Below are positions 35,994 through 45,550 of a stretch of DNA of 64,000 nucleotides, in pieces (the stretch's first letter is position 1; each line of letters starts with the position of its first letter). This DNA comes from Deferribacteraceae bacterium UBA6799 (GTDB taxonomy: Bacteria; Chrysiogenota; Deferribacteres; Deferribacterales; Geovibrionaceae), in assembly GCA_002452335.1 (NCBI GenBank), contig DKFJ01000010.1, positions 139,559-203,558 on the forward strand, given 5' to 3'. The notes beneath the pieces were generated by a model that saw only the letters and a program-made list of their open reading frames with translations, did not search any database and was not told the DNA's origin. The position numbers were made by a program, and so were the translations under genes.

Positions 35994-36913
35994 TTTCCGA
36001 ACCTCCTTCTGTGGAGAAGAGAGGCTATGCCGCCGGGAAGAAATATCAGAGCGGCGATAAAGATAGAGAATCTGCCCACGGGAGCCCAGCCCATGCCAAT
36101 GTATGTGGAGGTCATGGATTCAAAGACGCCCAGAACAAGACCGCCTATGATGGCGCCGACGTTCGATCCCAGACCGCCCAGAATGGTGATGACAAAGGCG
36201 ATGAGGGTGAACTGTCCGCCCAGAGCGGGATAAAGATAATACAATGGGATGAACAGACATCCGGCGGCGGCAACTATGGCGGCGCCCAGACCAAAGCTGA
36301 GCGAACGCATCCTGTTGACGTTGATGCCCATGAGGATGGCGGCGTCAGAGTCCTGTGATGTGGCTCTGATGGATTTTCCTATGTCTGTCCGGCTGAGGAA
36401 AAACCACATGGCTATGGTTATCATGATAGAGAAGAAGAACGAGACAGCCCACAGAAGAGATATGGAAAGCTCTATGGGTGAGTTCGCCCAGTAGTCTGTC
36501 AGATACCATGTTACAGAAGCGTAATCCACCGGGGTGGAGCGGTAGTCTGATTTAAAAAATACCGTGGCGAGACTGGCAAGCACCATCCCGATGCCCACGG
36601 TGAGGATAACCTGGTTTTCGGGGAGTATGGACTCCACCTTTATAACGGGTGTTATGAGATACTTCTGTATCAGAACACCGAGGATGAAAAGAGCGGGGGA
36701 GGCGATGAAAACCGCCAGATAAGGGTCGATGCCCAGAAGGGTGAAAAGCCAGTAGGCGATATACATCGCCACCATCATCAGCTCGCCGTGGGCAAGGTTA
36801 ATGATCTTCATTACGCCCATGATAAGTGTCATGCCGAGACCTATCAGAGCATAAAGACCTCCCAGGAGCAGACCGGATACAAGTGTTTGAAGAAAAACCT
36901 CAAGTTGAACCAC
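35990..36913 (-). CDS. livH: Branched-chain amino acid ABC transporter permease LivH
   Basis: 307 residues, about eight helices. Family stretches: LVSGLLLGGLYALIGLGMTLIMGVMKIINLAHGELMM at the start (given in two parts: GLYALIGLGMTLIMGV and INLAHGE) and the coupling loop IRATSQDSDAAILMGINVNRM. Preceded by AAGGAG. A terminator-like hairpin separates it from livK, which would give more binding protein than permease. Confidence 0.93.
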   Translation of the reverse strand: MVQLEVFLQTLVSGLLLGGLYALIGLGMTLIMGVMKIINLAHGELMMVAMYIAYWLFTLLGIDPYLAVFIASPALFILGVLIQKYLITPVIKVESILPENQVILTVGIGMVLASLATVFFKSDYRSTPVDYASVTWYLTDYWANSPIELSISLLWAVSFFFSIMITIAMWFFLSRTDIGKSIRATSQDSDAAILMGINVNRMRSLSFGLGAAIVAAAGCLFIPLYYLYPALGGQFTLIAFVITILGGLGSNVGAIIGGLVLGVFESMTSTYIGMGWAPVGRFSIFIAALIFLPGGIASLLHRRRFGK

Positions 36914-36937
36914 TTAAACTCTCCTTAAGATGTAAAT

Positions 36938-36966
36938 ATAAAAGCCCCCCGCGCTGGCAGGGGGCT
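36938..36966 (-). terminator. Intra-operon terminator between livK and livH
   Basis: AGCCCCC (36943-36949) with GGGGGCT (36960-36966); on the minus strand it is followed by a short U tract. Partial read-through would set the ratio of binding protein to membrane parts. Confidence 0.75.
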
Positions 36967-36975
36967 TACGGGTTG

Positions 36976-38163
36976 TTATTTTCTATCTTTCCATCTTGGG
37001 ATGGGGTACAGATACGGAGCGCTGGCTGTATGTTTGGGCCAGATGGTCTCATGGTTGCCTTTGATAACCTGAAGAACCAGTGTCTCCAGGAAGTTCTGGT
37101 TCTGGTAGCCGTTCTGGTCTACAAAAGCGACATTGCCGAACGCTGTCTGCATCTTGGTTGCTTTCAGAGCGTCTCTGATGTCGTCCTGTTTCCATGTTTT
37201 GGCTCTTTCCAGAGCGTTTTTCACTACGAACAGAGCTGAGTAAGCAGCAGCGCCGTGGTATGAGGGATAGTCGCCGTACGTTCTTTTGTATTTATCGGCA
37301 TATGCCTTGGCTCCGGCGTATTTCACCTGAGGACTCCAGAGTGTTGATGTTACAACATATTCTGATGCGTCCTTGGCATTGTCCACGAACTCGGGGATGG
37401 CAAATCCTGCCGCTCCGCCAGCGAACAGTTTAGCGTCCAGTCTCAGTTCCTTGATCTGTCTCATCAGAAGGGCGGCATCCATAACATAGGAAACCATATA
37501 GACAACATCGGGTCTCATGGATTTTACCTTTGTCAGGATGGGTTTGAAGTCAACCGCTCCTTTTTCGTATTTCTCTTTCATCAGAACTTTCATACCGAGA
37601 GCTTTCGCGTGCTTTTCCATCTCGTCAGCGCCGGATGTTCCGAAATCTGAGCTTTCGTGGAGGATGGCTATGGTCTTGGGTTTTACAACTTCTTTCATGA
37701 AGCCGATAAGACCGCTGGCGTAGTATGCGTTAGGGGGATTCAGTCTGAAAACATATTTGTAGTTCTGCTGTGTGATGTCGTCAGCGCCTGAAACCACCAC
37801 GAGATAGGGCGTTTTACGTTCCTCGCTCACAGCCGCAACGGCCTTTGCGCATGAGGAGGTATATTCGCCAACTATCAGGGGCTGTTTCTGAACGTCTATC
37901 AGCTTCTCCACGATTCCTCTGGCGATTTCAGGCTTGGCGCCTGAATCTTCAAAAGTGAGAACGAGTTTCTTGCCCTTGATTCCGCCGGCGGCATTGATCT
38001 CCGCCTGGGCTATTTCATAGGATCTTTTCTGGATATCGCCGAATTTTGCCTGTGTGCCGGTCAGCGGCAGCGGAATTGTCAGATTGAAATCTTCGGCATA
38101 TACAAACATGGTACTAAAAACAAGAAACAGGAAAGTAAAGGTAATAGATAGCGTTTTTCTCAT
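36976..38163 (-). CDS. livK: Branched-chain amino acid-type substrate-binding protein
   Basis: 395 residues: signal peptide (about 1-23) and a type I periplasmic binding fold (two lobes). Seen: LTIPLPLTGTQAKFGDIQKRSYEIA with NAAGGIKGKKLVLTFEDSGAKPEIA, typical of LivK-like proteins, then YASGLIGFMKEV and AILHESSDFGTSGADEM. Probable ligands are branched-chain amino acids, amides or urea-like compounds; not decidable. First gene of the liv operon; GGAGG 9 nt before ATG 38163. Confidence 0.92.
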   Translation of the reverse strand: MRKTLSITFTFLFLVFSTMFVYAEDFNLTIPLPLTGTQAKFGDIQKRSYEIAQAEINAAGGIKGKKLVLTFEDSGAKPEIARGIVEKLIDVQKQPLIVGEYTSSCAKAVAAVSEERKTPYLVVVSGADDITQQNYKYVFRLNPPNAYYASGLIGFMKEVVKPKTIAILHESSDFGTSGADEMEKHAKALGMKVLMKEKYEKGAVDFKPILTKVKSMRPDVVYMVSYVMDAALLMRQIKELRLDAKLFAGGAAGFAIPEFVDNAKDASEYVVTSTLWSPQVKYAGAKAYADKYKRTYGDYPSYHGAAAYSALFVVKNALERAKTWKQDDIRDALKATKMQTAFGNVAFVDQNGYQNQNFLETLVLQVIKGNHETIWPKHTASAPYLYPIPRWKDRK

Positions 38164-38311
38164 ATATTGATACCTCCATATGCTTCTCTGGTAACTATCT
38201 ATAATTATATAACAGAATTTGGTTATTGCTATTAAAATATATTGAACCTATGAAAGAAAGTGACGAGGATGTTAAAAAAGATATATTATTTGTTACTGAT
38301 GGTGAATAGGC

Positions 38312-38336
38312 AAAAAAAGCGGGGTAAAAACCCCGC
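38312..38336 (-). terminator. Terminator of pheT
   Basis: GCGGGGT (38319-38325) with ACCCCGC (38330-38336), loop AAAA; minus-strand U run from the A tract 38312-38318. Confidence 0.88.
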
Positions 38337-38342
38337 CTTGTT

Positions 38343-40712
38343 TTATCTGAGCTGCGCTCCGAATTGTTTTGTAAGATTTTCGATCATCTTTTGCAGAATA
38401 GAGTTGGTCTCCTCATCGGTGAGTGTTCTGTCAGTTGCGGAGAAATAAACTCTGTATGTACGGCTGGCCTTGCCTTCTTCTATTCCTTTTCCGGCGTATA
38501 CATCGAACAGAAAAGCGTCTTCCGCCAGTCTGCTGGTCTCTTTGATACAGTTGATCATGTCCACTGATGGTGTTTTGTCGTCCACCACAACGGAGATGTC
38601 TTTATATATGGAGGGGAACTTGCTGAAATCAGAGAATTTATAGATAAACCGGGCGTTTTCTACCAGTTTTTCCATACTGATCTCGAACATCACAACATTC
38701 TCTCTCAGGTCGATGGTGTCTGCTATCGCCGGGTGAAGCTCGCCGATGAATCCTATGGACTGACCGTTCACCATAACCTCAGCGCCTTTTCCGGGGTGCA
38801 GATATGTTCTGGTGCTTCTGGTGTATTCGGCTGTTATCTTATATGACGCCAGAATGTTCTCCAGCACGCCTTTCATGATGTAAAAAGGCTCTGCGGGAGC
38901 GGGCGCCGCCCAGCTCATAGGCCAGTATTGTCCGGCGATGGCGGCAGTCATATAGCTTTTCTGCTCTGGCAGTTTCTCGCCTGTTTTTATGAAGGTTGAG
39001 GCGAACTCAAAGAAGTTTGCCTGTTTGAACCCGTTGTTCAGGTTGAATTTTATGGTTGCCAGAAGACCGGGGAAAACAAGTGTTCTCAGGGTGTTCATGT
39101 CTTCTGATATGGGGTTCAGCAGTTTCACGAATTTAGACTCGTCATCGAATATTTTCAGGAAGTCGTCCTTCATGAAGGAATAGTTCACAGCTTCGTTGAA
39201 TCCCAGAGTCTTCATCTTCTGGGCTATGTCACGTCTGGCTGTGAGCTCTCTGCTCATGGGCATTCCGTCGGCGTGTATCTTAGGCAGAGTGGTGGGGATA
39301 TTGTCATATCCGTATATTCTCGCCACTTCCTCGGCTACGTCCTGCTTGCCGTTGATGTCCACTCTGTAGGTGGGGGAGGTCACTGTGATTTCTGTGCCTT
39401 TCACCTCAGGGCTCAGGTTCAGGTCAGACAGTATTTTTACTATGTCTTTCTGAGGGATTTCTGTTCCCAGATATTTGTTTATCCATTCTGAATCTACGGA
39501 AAATCTGATAATTTCGGGTTTTTCAACCTCGCCCAGAACCCCTCTGCATACTTTTCCGCCGCATACTTCCTGAAGAAGGTAAGCGCCGTATTCAGTCATA
39601 TCGGGAGTGTTGCCGTGGTCTATGCCTCTCTCATATCTGTAGGAGGCGTCTGTCTGCATGCCCAGTTTGCGGGCTGTTTTTCTGGTGGATTTCGGCTCGA
39701 AATAGGCACATTCCAGCAGGACATCCTTAGTATCTGGGTTGATCCCTGAATGTTCGCCGCCCATGATTCCCGCCAGCGCCAGAGATTTTTTCTCATCCGC
39801 TATCAGCAGCATGTCTTCGTTGAATGTTCTCTCTTTTTCATCCAGAAACAGCATCTTTTCGCCGGGTTTAGCGTTGCGTATTATTATTTTGCCGTCTATC
39901 TCCTTCAGGTCGAAGGTGTGGAGCGGCTGTCCGTATTCGAAGCAGACATAGTTAGTGATATCCACTATGTTGTTTATGGGGCGCACACCCACGGCGCGCA
40001 GTCTGTTCTGCATCCAGAAAGGGGAGGGGGCGAGTTTAACGTCCTTTATCACCCTTGCGGTATAGGTGGGGCAGGCTGTTTTGTTCTCTATAACGACTCC
40101 GCTGTAATTCTCCGCTTTGTCGTCTGTTTCTTTCAGATCATATTTTTTGGATTTCATCGGCAGACCATAGATGGCGGCTATCTCACGGGCATAGCCTATC
40201 ATGCTGAGGCAGTCAGCCCTGTTAGGGGTGATGCCGATCTCCATCATCACGTCAGGCAGTCCGAGGAATGTGTTCACGTCTGTTCCCGCCTCCAGGCTGT
40301 CCGGAAGGATCATGATTCCGGCGTGGTCGTCTGATAAGCCTATCTCGTCTTCGGCGCATATCATGCCGGATGATTCTGTTCCTCTGATTTTGGCTTTTTT
40401 GATCTTGAACCCGCCGGGGAGCTCCGCCCCTATTTTGGCGAAGACCACAGTCTGTCCCGCGGCTACGTTGGGTGCTCCGCACACCACCTGATGCTCCTCG
40501 TCTCCGGTGGAAACCACGCAGAGAGAAAGCTTGTCGGCGTCAGGGTGTTTTTCGCATTTCAGCACTTTCGCCACTACGACGTTTTCGAGTCTTTCTTTTA
40601 TTTCCAGAGCCTCTACCTCGAGACCTGACATGGTGAGTTTTTCCGCCAGCTCTTTGGGGTCGATGCCTGTGGTGTCTACAAATTCATTTATCCAATTTAA
40701 ACTGATTCTCAT
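38343..40712 (-). CDS. pheT: Phenylalanyl-tRNA synthetase beta subunit
   Basis: 789 residues, normal length. Order: N-terminal domain MRISLNWINEFVD, a tRNA-binding OB domain (about 40-150, VVVAKVLKCEKHPDADKL), B3/B4 editing domain (about 205-380) with GVRPINNIVDITNYV, B5 domain, class II-like core, and the C-terminal ferredoxin-fold anticodon-binding domain. Forms the alpha2-beta2 enzyme with PheS. Starts after GGAGGCAGG, 15 nt downstream of pheS. Confidence 0.97.
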   Translation of the reverse strand: MRISLNWINEFVDTTGIDPKELAEKLTMSGLEVEALEIKERLENVVVAKVLKCEKHPDADKLSLCVVSTGDEEHQVVCGAPNVAAGQTVVFAKIGAELPGGFKIKKAKIRGTESSGMICAEDEIGLSDDHAGIMILPDSLEAGTDVNTFLGLPDVMMEIGITPNRADCLSMIGYAREIAAIYGLPMKSKKYDLKETDDKAENYSGVVIENKTACPTYTARVIKDVKLAPSPFWMQNRLRAVGVRPINNIVDITNYVCFEYGQPLHTFDLKEIDGKIIIRNAKPGEKMLFLDEKERTFNEDMLLIADEKKSLALAGIMGGEHSGINPDTKDVLLECAYFEPKSTRKTARKLGMQTDASYRYERGIDHGNTPDMTEYGAYLLQEVCGGKVCRGVLGEVEKPEIIRFSVDSEWINKYLGTEIPQKDIVKILSDLNLSPEVKGTEITVTSPTYRVDINGKQDVAEEVARIYGYDNIPTTLPKIHADGMPMSRELTARRDIAQKMKTLGFNEAVNYSFMKDDFLKIFDDESKFVKLLNPISEDMNTLRTLVFPGLLATIKFNLNNGFKQANFFEFASTFIKTGEKLPEQKSYMTAAIAGQYWPMSWAAPAPAEPFYIMKGVLENILASYKITAEYTRSTRTYLHPGKGAEVMVNGQSIGFIGELHPAIADTIDLRENVVMFEISMEKLVENARFIYKFSDFSKFPSIYKDISVVVDDKTPSVDMINCIKETSRLAEDAFLFDVYAGKGIEEGKASRTYRVYFSATDRTLTDEETNSILQKMIENLTKQFGAQLR

Positions 40713-40727
40713 TTTCCTGCCTCCGCC

Positions 40728-41741
40728 TTAAAACTGCCTTAAAAATTTCAGGTTGTTTTCAAAGAATGAGCGGAGGTCGCCGATGCCGTATTTCAGCATG
40801 GTGATGCGCTCGATTCCCATTCCGAAGGCAAATCCGCTGTATAATTCAGGGTCGTAGCCCACTTTTTTATAAACTTCGTTGTTCACCATTCCGCAGCCGA
40901 GTATCTCCAGCCAGCCTGTGCCCTTGCACACACGGCATCCCTTGCCGCCGCACATGGTGCATCCCATGTCCACTTCGGCGCTGGGCTCGGTGAAGGGGAA
41001 GAAGCTGGGGCGGAAACGCACGGGAATATCTTTTCCGAACATGCGGTGGATGAATGTTGTGAGTGTTCCTTTCAGGTCGCCGAATGTGATGTCCTTGTCC
41101 ACCAGAAGACCTTCAACCTGATGAAACATAGGTGTGTGGGTGATATCATAGTCACAGCGGTAAACCTTGCCGGGGGCTATGATCTTGATAGGAGGATTTT
41201 TGGACGTCATGGTTCTCGCCTGAACGGGTGATGTATGGGTTCTCAGCACAGTGTCCTCAGAGACATAGAAGGTATCCTGCATGTCTCTGGCGGGGTGCTC
41301 CTGAGGAATGTTCAGCATCTCGAAGTTGAACATGTCGAGCTCAAGCTCGGGTCCCACTGCCACTTCGAATCCCATGGAGGTGAATATATTAACTATTTCA
41401 TAGTAAACGGACATGATGGGGTGGATGCTGCCCGCGTTGAAAGGAACTCCGGACATGGTTATGTCCAGTGACTCTCCTGTCAGTTTGGCGGAGAGCTCGG
41501 ACTGAGCCAGCTCTTTCTCTCTGGCGTCATACATCGTCTCGAAAGAGTTTCTCAGCTCGCCAATCATCATGCCGAATTCTTTTTTGTTTTCATTGGGAAC
41601 ATCTTTGAGCTGTTTGCTCAGGTCGCTGATGATACCTTTTTTACCAAGATATTTTACCTTGACCTGATACAGATCTGCGGATGTTGCGGATTGTCTGATC
41701 TCTTCTTCATACTTTTTGATTTCATTTAGGTCGACTAACAT
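40728..41741 (-). CDS. pheS: Phenylalanyl-tRNA synthetase alpha subunit
   Basis: 337 residues: N-terminal coiled coil (1-90), then class II catalytic core with GSIHPIMSVYYEI, EDTVLRTHTSPVQARTM, VYRCDYDITHTPMFHQVEGLLVD-type motif 2, FRPSFFPFTEPSAEVDMG and motif 3 GFAFGMGIERITMLKYGI. A CxxC-containing insertion CTMCGGKGCRVCKGTGW (about 258-274) is the usual bacterial PheS cysteine loop, here with four cysteines. Preceded by GGAG. Confidence 0.97.
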   Translation of the reverse strand: MLVDLNEIKKYEEEIRQSATSADLYQVKVKYLGKKGIISDLSKQLKDVPNENKKEFGMMIGELRNSFETMYDAREKELAQSELSAKLTGESLDITMSGVPFNAGSIHPIMSVYYEIVNIFTSMGFEVAVGPELELDMFNFEMLNIPQEHPARDMQDTFYVSEDTVLRTHTSPVQARTMTSKNPPIKIIAPGKVYRCDYDITHTPMFHQVEGLLVDKDITFGDLKGTLTTFIHRMFGKDIPVRFRPSFFPFTEPSAEVDMGCTMCGGKGCRVCKGTGWLEILGCGMVNNEVYKKVGYDPELYSGFAFGMGIERITMLKYGIGDLRSFFENNLKFLRQF

Positions 41742-41814
41742 TTAGAGGCTCCGTTTGTCTTCGTGATTCTGAATTTTTTTATATAATTCTGAAAAAAATT
41801 ATCTTCAAAACTGT

Positions 41815-41842
41815 ATAAAAAAGGGGAGCCATAAGCTCCCCT
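41815..41842 (-). terminator. Terminator after rplT
   Basis: AGGGGAGC (41822-41829) with GCTCCCCT (41835-41842), loop CATAA; U run on the minus strand. Separates the infC-rpmI-rplT group from pheST. Confidence 0.88.
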
Positions 41843-41854
41843 GTGTTAAGCAAA

Positions 41855-42202
41855 TCAGGCTTTAACCTGTTTGCAAAGTTGTTCGAATTCTGCGGGACTT
41901 TTTACTGCCATATCGGCGAGAACTTTCCTGTCGAGTTCGATACCAAGTTTCTTCATTCCGCCCATGAAAGCACTGTAGCTGAGTCCGTGCTGACGAACGG
42001 CGGCGTTGATACGGATGATCCACAGTTTCCTGTAGTCACGTTTTTTCTGTTTTCTACCAGAGAAGGCAGCGTTCAGAGCTCTTTCGACCTGCTCGCGGCT
42101 TTTCTTGTAGACGTTATTGATCTGTCCTCTGAAACCTTTGGAGCGTTTAAGCCACTCCTTTCTTCTTCTGCGGGTTTTATACCCGCCTTTAGCTCTTGGC
42201 AT
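41855..42202 (-). CDS. rplT: 50S ribosomal protein L20
   Basis: 115 residues, basic. MPRAKGGYKTRRRRKEWLKR start, GRKQKKRDYRKLWIIRINAAVRQHG-type core and LAVKSP near the end are universal L20 features. Early 50S assembly protein; in many bacteria it represses this operon by binding the leader. GGAGG at 7 nt. Confidence 0.98.
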   Translation of the reverse strand: MPRAKGGYKTRRRRKEWLKRSKGFRGQINNVYKKSREQVERALNAAFSGRKQKKRDYRKLWIIRINAAVRQHGLSYSAFMGGMKKLGIELDRKVLADMAVKSPAEFEQLCKQVKA

Positions 42203-42221
42203 TTCTTACCTCCTATCCTGA

Positions 42222-42419
42222 TTAAGCGTAAGGCAGCAGAACTTTAATGTTCTGCGCGTCTTGACCTTCAATAATTCCGGCGTGACGCAGATTGCGCTTA
42301 CGTTTAGTGGTCTTGGAGGTGAGGATGTGCCTCAGACCGCTCTTTTTCGCTTTTACTTTGCCGCTTCCAGTAACTTTAAACCTTTTTGCGGCGCCCTTGT
42401 GGGTCTTCATTTTCGGCAT
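42222..42419 (-). CDS. rpmI: 50S ribosomal protein L35
   Basis: 65 residues, basic: MPKMKTHKGAAKRFKVTGSG start and LRHILTSKTTKRKRNLR are diagnostic for L35. AAGGAG upstream. Between infC and rplT as in most bacteria. Confidence 0.98.
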   Translation of the reverse strand: MPKMKTHKGAAKRFKVTGSGKVKAKKSGLRHILTSKTTKRKRNLRHAGIIEGQDAQNIKVLLPYA

Positions 42420-42436
42420 TTCGAAAACTCCTTAAA

Positions 42437-42991
42437 TTAGTTTGCAGGAGATGCTATCGGAGATATTATCATTACCTGCTGCTTGCCCTGAAGCTCGGGC
42501 TTCTGGTCAACGACGCCGAGATCCTCGACATCTGTCTTGACTTTATTAAGCAATTCCAGTCCAGCTTCCTGAAACATCATTTCACGACCACGGTAGCGAA
42601 GGATGACCTTCACTTTGTCACCGTCGGCCAGAAACTTTCTGACGTTTTTCAGCTTAACGCCATAATCGTGTTCCTCGATCTTCGGACGGAATTTAACTTC
42701 CTTTGTGTCTACCTGATTCTGTCTCTGTTTTTTTCTGGCTTCCCTGTCTTTTTTCTCTTTTTCAAACTTGAACTTGCCGTAATCCATAACACGGCAGACA
42801 GGGGGCTTTGCCGTGGGAGCCACCTCGACAAGGTCGAGACCGGCTTTTTCGGCTATACCCATAGCCTCTTCTATACTACAGACACCATGTTGTGTGCCAT
42901 CGTCCAAAACAAGTCTTACCTCTTTATGAGGAATCGCCTCGTTGATTCTTTCTTTGTCCACGTTAGGACTAGGTTTTCCAGGGAATTTTAT
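42437..42991 (-). CDS. infC: Translation initiation factor IF-3, likely AUA start
   Basis: 184 residues if started at ATA 42991-42989. The first standard start is GTG 42961, which lacks a ribosome site and would trim the N-terminal tail; the ATA has GGAGG (43002-42998) 6 nt upstream and places the conserved RIN motif at residue 15, as in full-length IF-3. Two domains joined by a helix: EVRLVLDDGTQHGVCSIEEA, then VCRVMDYGKFKFEKEKK and the C-terminal VKFRPKIEEHDYGVKLKNVRKFL with GREMMFQEAG. IF-3 rejects non-canonical starts, so such a start allows feedback on its own synthesis, as known for E. coli AUU. The ribosome site overlaps the thrS stop. Confidence 0.93.
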   Translation of the reverse strand: MKFPGKPSPNVDKERINEAIPHKEVRLVLDDGTQHGVCSIEEAMGIAEKAGLDLVEVAPTAKPPVCRVMDYGKFKFEKEKKDREARKKQRQNQVDTKEVKFRPKIEEHDYGVKLKNVRKFLADGDKVKVILRYRGREMMFQEAGLELLNKVKTDVEDLGVVDQKPELQGKQQVMIISPIASPAN

Positions 42992-42994
42992 ATA

Positions 42995-44917
42995 TCACCT
43001 CCAGAGGTTTAATGTCTTATTTTGGTCGGACTCTCTTAATACACTAATATAGTCAGAAAAATCAAGCTCATTTTTAGTTTCTCCGCTTCTTAATCTGACT
43101 GATACTTTCTTATTATCGGCTTCGTTCTGACCGATGATAAGCATGTGCGGAATCTTTTCCATCTGGGCTTCCCTGATCTTGAAGCCTATTTTTTCGTTGC
43201 GGAAATCGGTGTCCACACGGAATCCTTCCGCTTTCAGTTTTGCTGTCAGCTCCTTACAATAGTCCAGCTGGGCATCGGTGATGTTTATCACTCGCACCTG
43301 AACGGGGGATATCCAGATAGGGAAATTTCCGGCGAAATGCTCTGTCAGAACGCCTATGAAGCGGTCTACAGAACCTAAGATAACTCTGTGGAGCATGATG
43401 GGGCGGTGTTTTTGTCCGTCCTCTCCTATATAATTAAGGTCGAAGCGCTCGGGCAGGTTGAAATCCGCCTGTATTGTGGCGCACTGCCAGAAACGTCCGA
43501 TGGCGTCCTTCAGCTTGATATCGATCTTAGGACCATAGAAAGCGCCGTCGCCCTCGTTGATCTCATAGGGGAGTCCTTTGGCTTTCAGAGCGTTGAAGAG
43601 TGCCTCTGTGGCCTTGTCCCAGTTTTCCAGAGAACCGATGTATTTTTCGGGACGAGTGGAGACCTCTATTTCGTATTCGAAACCGAATATACCCATTACA
43701 TAGTTGACAAAGTCGATGATGGCGATGATCTCGTCGTTGAGCTGTTCCGGTGTGCAGAGGATGTGAGCGTCATCCTGTGTGAAGGCTCTGACTCTCATCA
43801 GTCCGTGGAGAACGCCGGATTTTTCGTGGCGGTGTACTGTTCCCAGCTCGAAATAACGCTGGGGCAGGTCACGGTAGCTTCTGATCTCTGATTTGAAAAC
43901 CATCATGTGCGACAGGCAGTTCATGGGTTTCACGCCGAAGGCAACATCATCTATGGATGTGAAGTACATGTTTTCACGGTAGTTGTCATAGTGTCCGGAG
44001 AGCTTCCACAGATCCTGCTTCAGAATCTGGGGACCGTAGACTATGTCGTAGCCTCTTTTCAGGTGCTCTTTGCGTTCGAATTCCTCCAGAGTTGCTCTGA
44101 GAGCGCCGCCTCTGGGCAGATATATAGGGAATCCGGCTCCAACCTCGTCTTCTATTGTGAAAAGTTTGAGCTGTTTGCCCAGTTTGCGGTGGTCGCGTTT
44201 TTTCGCTTCTTCCAGCATGTTCAGGTATGCGTCCAGTTCCTCTTTTTTGAACCAGCTTGTGCCGTATATACGCTGAAGCATCTTGTTGTTCTCATCGCCT
44301 CGCCAATATGCGCCGGCAATGGAGAGGAGCTTGTAGTGCTTTATACGTTTTGTATTGTCAAGATGAGGCCCGCGGCAGAGATCGGTGAAATCGCCCTGAT
44401 CGTAGAGTGATACTGTTTTGTCGCCTTTTTCGGCGATTCCTTCAATCAGTTCGATTTTATATTTTTCGTGCGAGAATTCTTTTTTAGCGTCATCTATTGA
44501 AACCACTCTGCGTTTGCAGGGCAGTGCCTCGGAGGCTATTTTAGCCATCTCTTTTTCTATCTTTTCGAGATCTTCGGGCGAGAATTTATCATCTCCCATG
44601 TCGAAGTCGTAGTAAAAGCCGTCCTTGATAACGGGACCTATGGTCACCTTGGCGTTTTTAAAGAGCCTCTGAACAGCCTGAGCCATAAGGTGGGCTGTGG
44701 AGTGGCGGAGGATTTCCAGCGCCTCTGTGTCTTTGTCCGTTATGATTCTAACTTTATCATTATCGCCTACAGGGGCGTAAATATCTACTAGGTTACCGTT
44801 AATTTCAGCGGCGAGCGCGTTTTTCGCCAGTCCTTTGCTAATGGTGTTTGCAACATCGAAAGCGGTTGCGCCGTTTTCGATTTCCAGCTTGTCACCTGAG
44901 GGAAGAAAAATATTCAT
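42995..44917 (-). CDS. thrS: Threonyl-tRNA synthetase
   Basis: 640 residues from ATG 44917 (GGGAG 8 nt before; an upstream ATG at 44950 adds a non-family leader). TGS domain (1-62), editing SAD domain with HSTAHLMAQAVQRLF (zinc-type HxxxH) and DFTDLCRGPHLDNT, class II core with FKSEIRSYRDLPQRYFELGTVHRHE-type motif 2, VRAFTQDDAHILCTPEQ, and motif 3 around RPIMLHRVILGSVDRFIG, then the anticodon-binding domain. First gene of thrS-infC-rpmI-rplT; no T-box seen upstream. Confidence 0.97.
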   Translation of the reverse strand: MNIFLPSGDKLEIENGATAFDVANTISKGLAKNALAAEINGNLVDIYAPVGDNDKVRIITDKDTEALEILRHSTAHLMAQAVQRLFKNAKVTIGPVIKDGFYYDFDMGDDKFSPEDLEKIEKEMAKIASEALPCKRRVVSIDDAKKEFSHEKYKIELIEGIAEKGDKTVSLYDQGDFTDLCRGPHLDNTKRIKHYKLLSIAGAYWRGDENNKMLQRIYGTSWFKKEELDAYLNMLEEAKKRDHRKLGKQLKLFTIEDEVGAGFPIYLPRGGALRATLEEFERKEHLKRGYDIVYGPQILKQDLWKLSGHYDNYRENMYFTSIDDVAFGVKPMNCLSHMMVFKSEIRSYRDLPQRYFELGTVHRHEKSGVLHGLMRVRAFTQDDAHILCTPEQLNDEIIAIIDFVNYVMGIFGFEYEIEVSTRPEKYIGSLENWDKATEALFNALKAKGLPYEINEGDGAFYGPKIDIKLKDAIGRFWQCATIQADFNLPERFDLNYIGEDGQKHRPIMLHRVILGSVDRFIGVLTEHFAGNFPIWISPVQVRVINITDAQLDYCKELTAKLKAEGFRVDTDFRNEKIGFKIREAQMEKIPHMLIIGQNEADNKKVSVRLRSGETKNELDFSDYISVLRESDQNKTLNLWR

Positions 44918-45058
44918 ATAGTATGCTCCCGATGGGTTTTTGAACCACAAAGTATAGTCATTAGGCGTTTTCTTGTCAATAGCTTAGGATTGAAAGTGAG
45001 CAGTGTTTTTGCTTGCAGGATTAATGACCGGATGTATATTTCGTGAAAGGGGTGGTTT

Positions 45059-45421
45059 ATGTGTGATTTTCTTAAACAGATGGCTGAAAAAGCAGATGAT
45101 GGGATACTTTATGTCGACTTAAAAGGCGATGTCCGCTATTGGAACTCCGGCTGTGAAAAGATATTCGGGTTTAAGGCGGATGAGGTGATGGGGCGCAATC
45201 TTGATGTTATCATTCCTGAAAAGCACCGCCAGAGGCACTGGGACGGCTTTTATCAGGTTGCGGAGAGCGGAGAAACCAAATATAGGGATAAAATGCTCAA
45301 AGTGCCCGCTCTGAGTAAGGACGGAAGGAAACTTATAATACAGTTTTCTATGCAGATAATAACCGAAAATGACAAAATTGTGGGATTCAGCTCAATAATC
45401 AGAGATGTTACACCATTATAA
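45059..45421 (+). CDS. Stand-alone PAS domain protein
   Basis: 120 residues, essentially one PAS domain: ILYVDLKGDVRYWNSGCEKIFGFKADEVMGRN and the C-terminal IVGFSSIIRDVT strand. PAS domains bind cofactors or partners; with no output domain it probably works by protein-protein contact, or is a remnant of a sensor. Divergent from thrS; start after AGGGG. Confidence 0.88.
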   Translation: MCDFLKQMAEKADDGILYVDLKGDVRYWNSGCEKIFGFKADEVMGRNLDVIIPEKHRQRHWDGFYQVAESGETKYRDKMLKVPALSKDGRKLIIQFSMQIITENDKIVGFSSIIRDVTPL

Positions 45422-45493
45422 GTTACTGCGTATTATGGTAAATAATGGATCTTAAAAATATTTTACGATTATTCGTGTAATTTAATTTTGAGC

Positions 45494-45522
45494 TTGACAT
45501 TAATTCTGTGAGTTGATATAAC
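45494..45522 (+). promoter_or_regulatory. Promoter of tRNA-Leu
   Basis: TTGACA (45494-45499), 17-nt spacer, TATAAC (45517-45522), near-consensus sigma-70 type, 28 nt before the tRNA. Confidence 0.8.
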
Positions 45523-45550
45523 CTCCCACACACCAACAAGATTGGTAATA

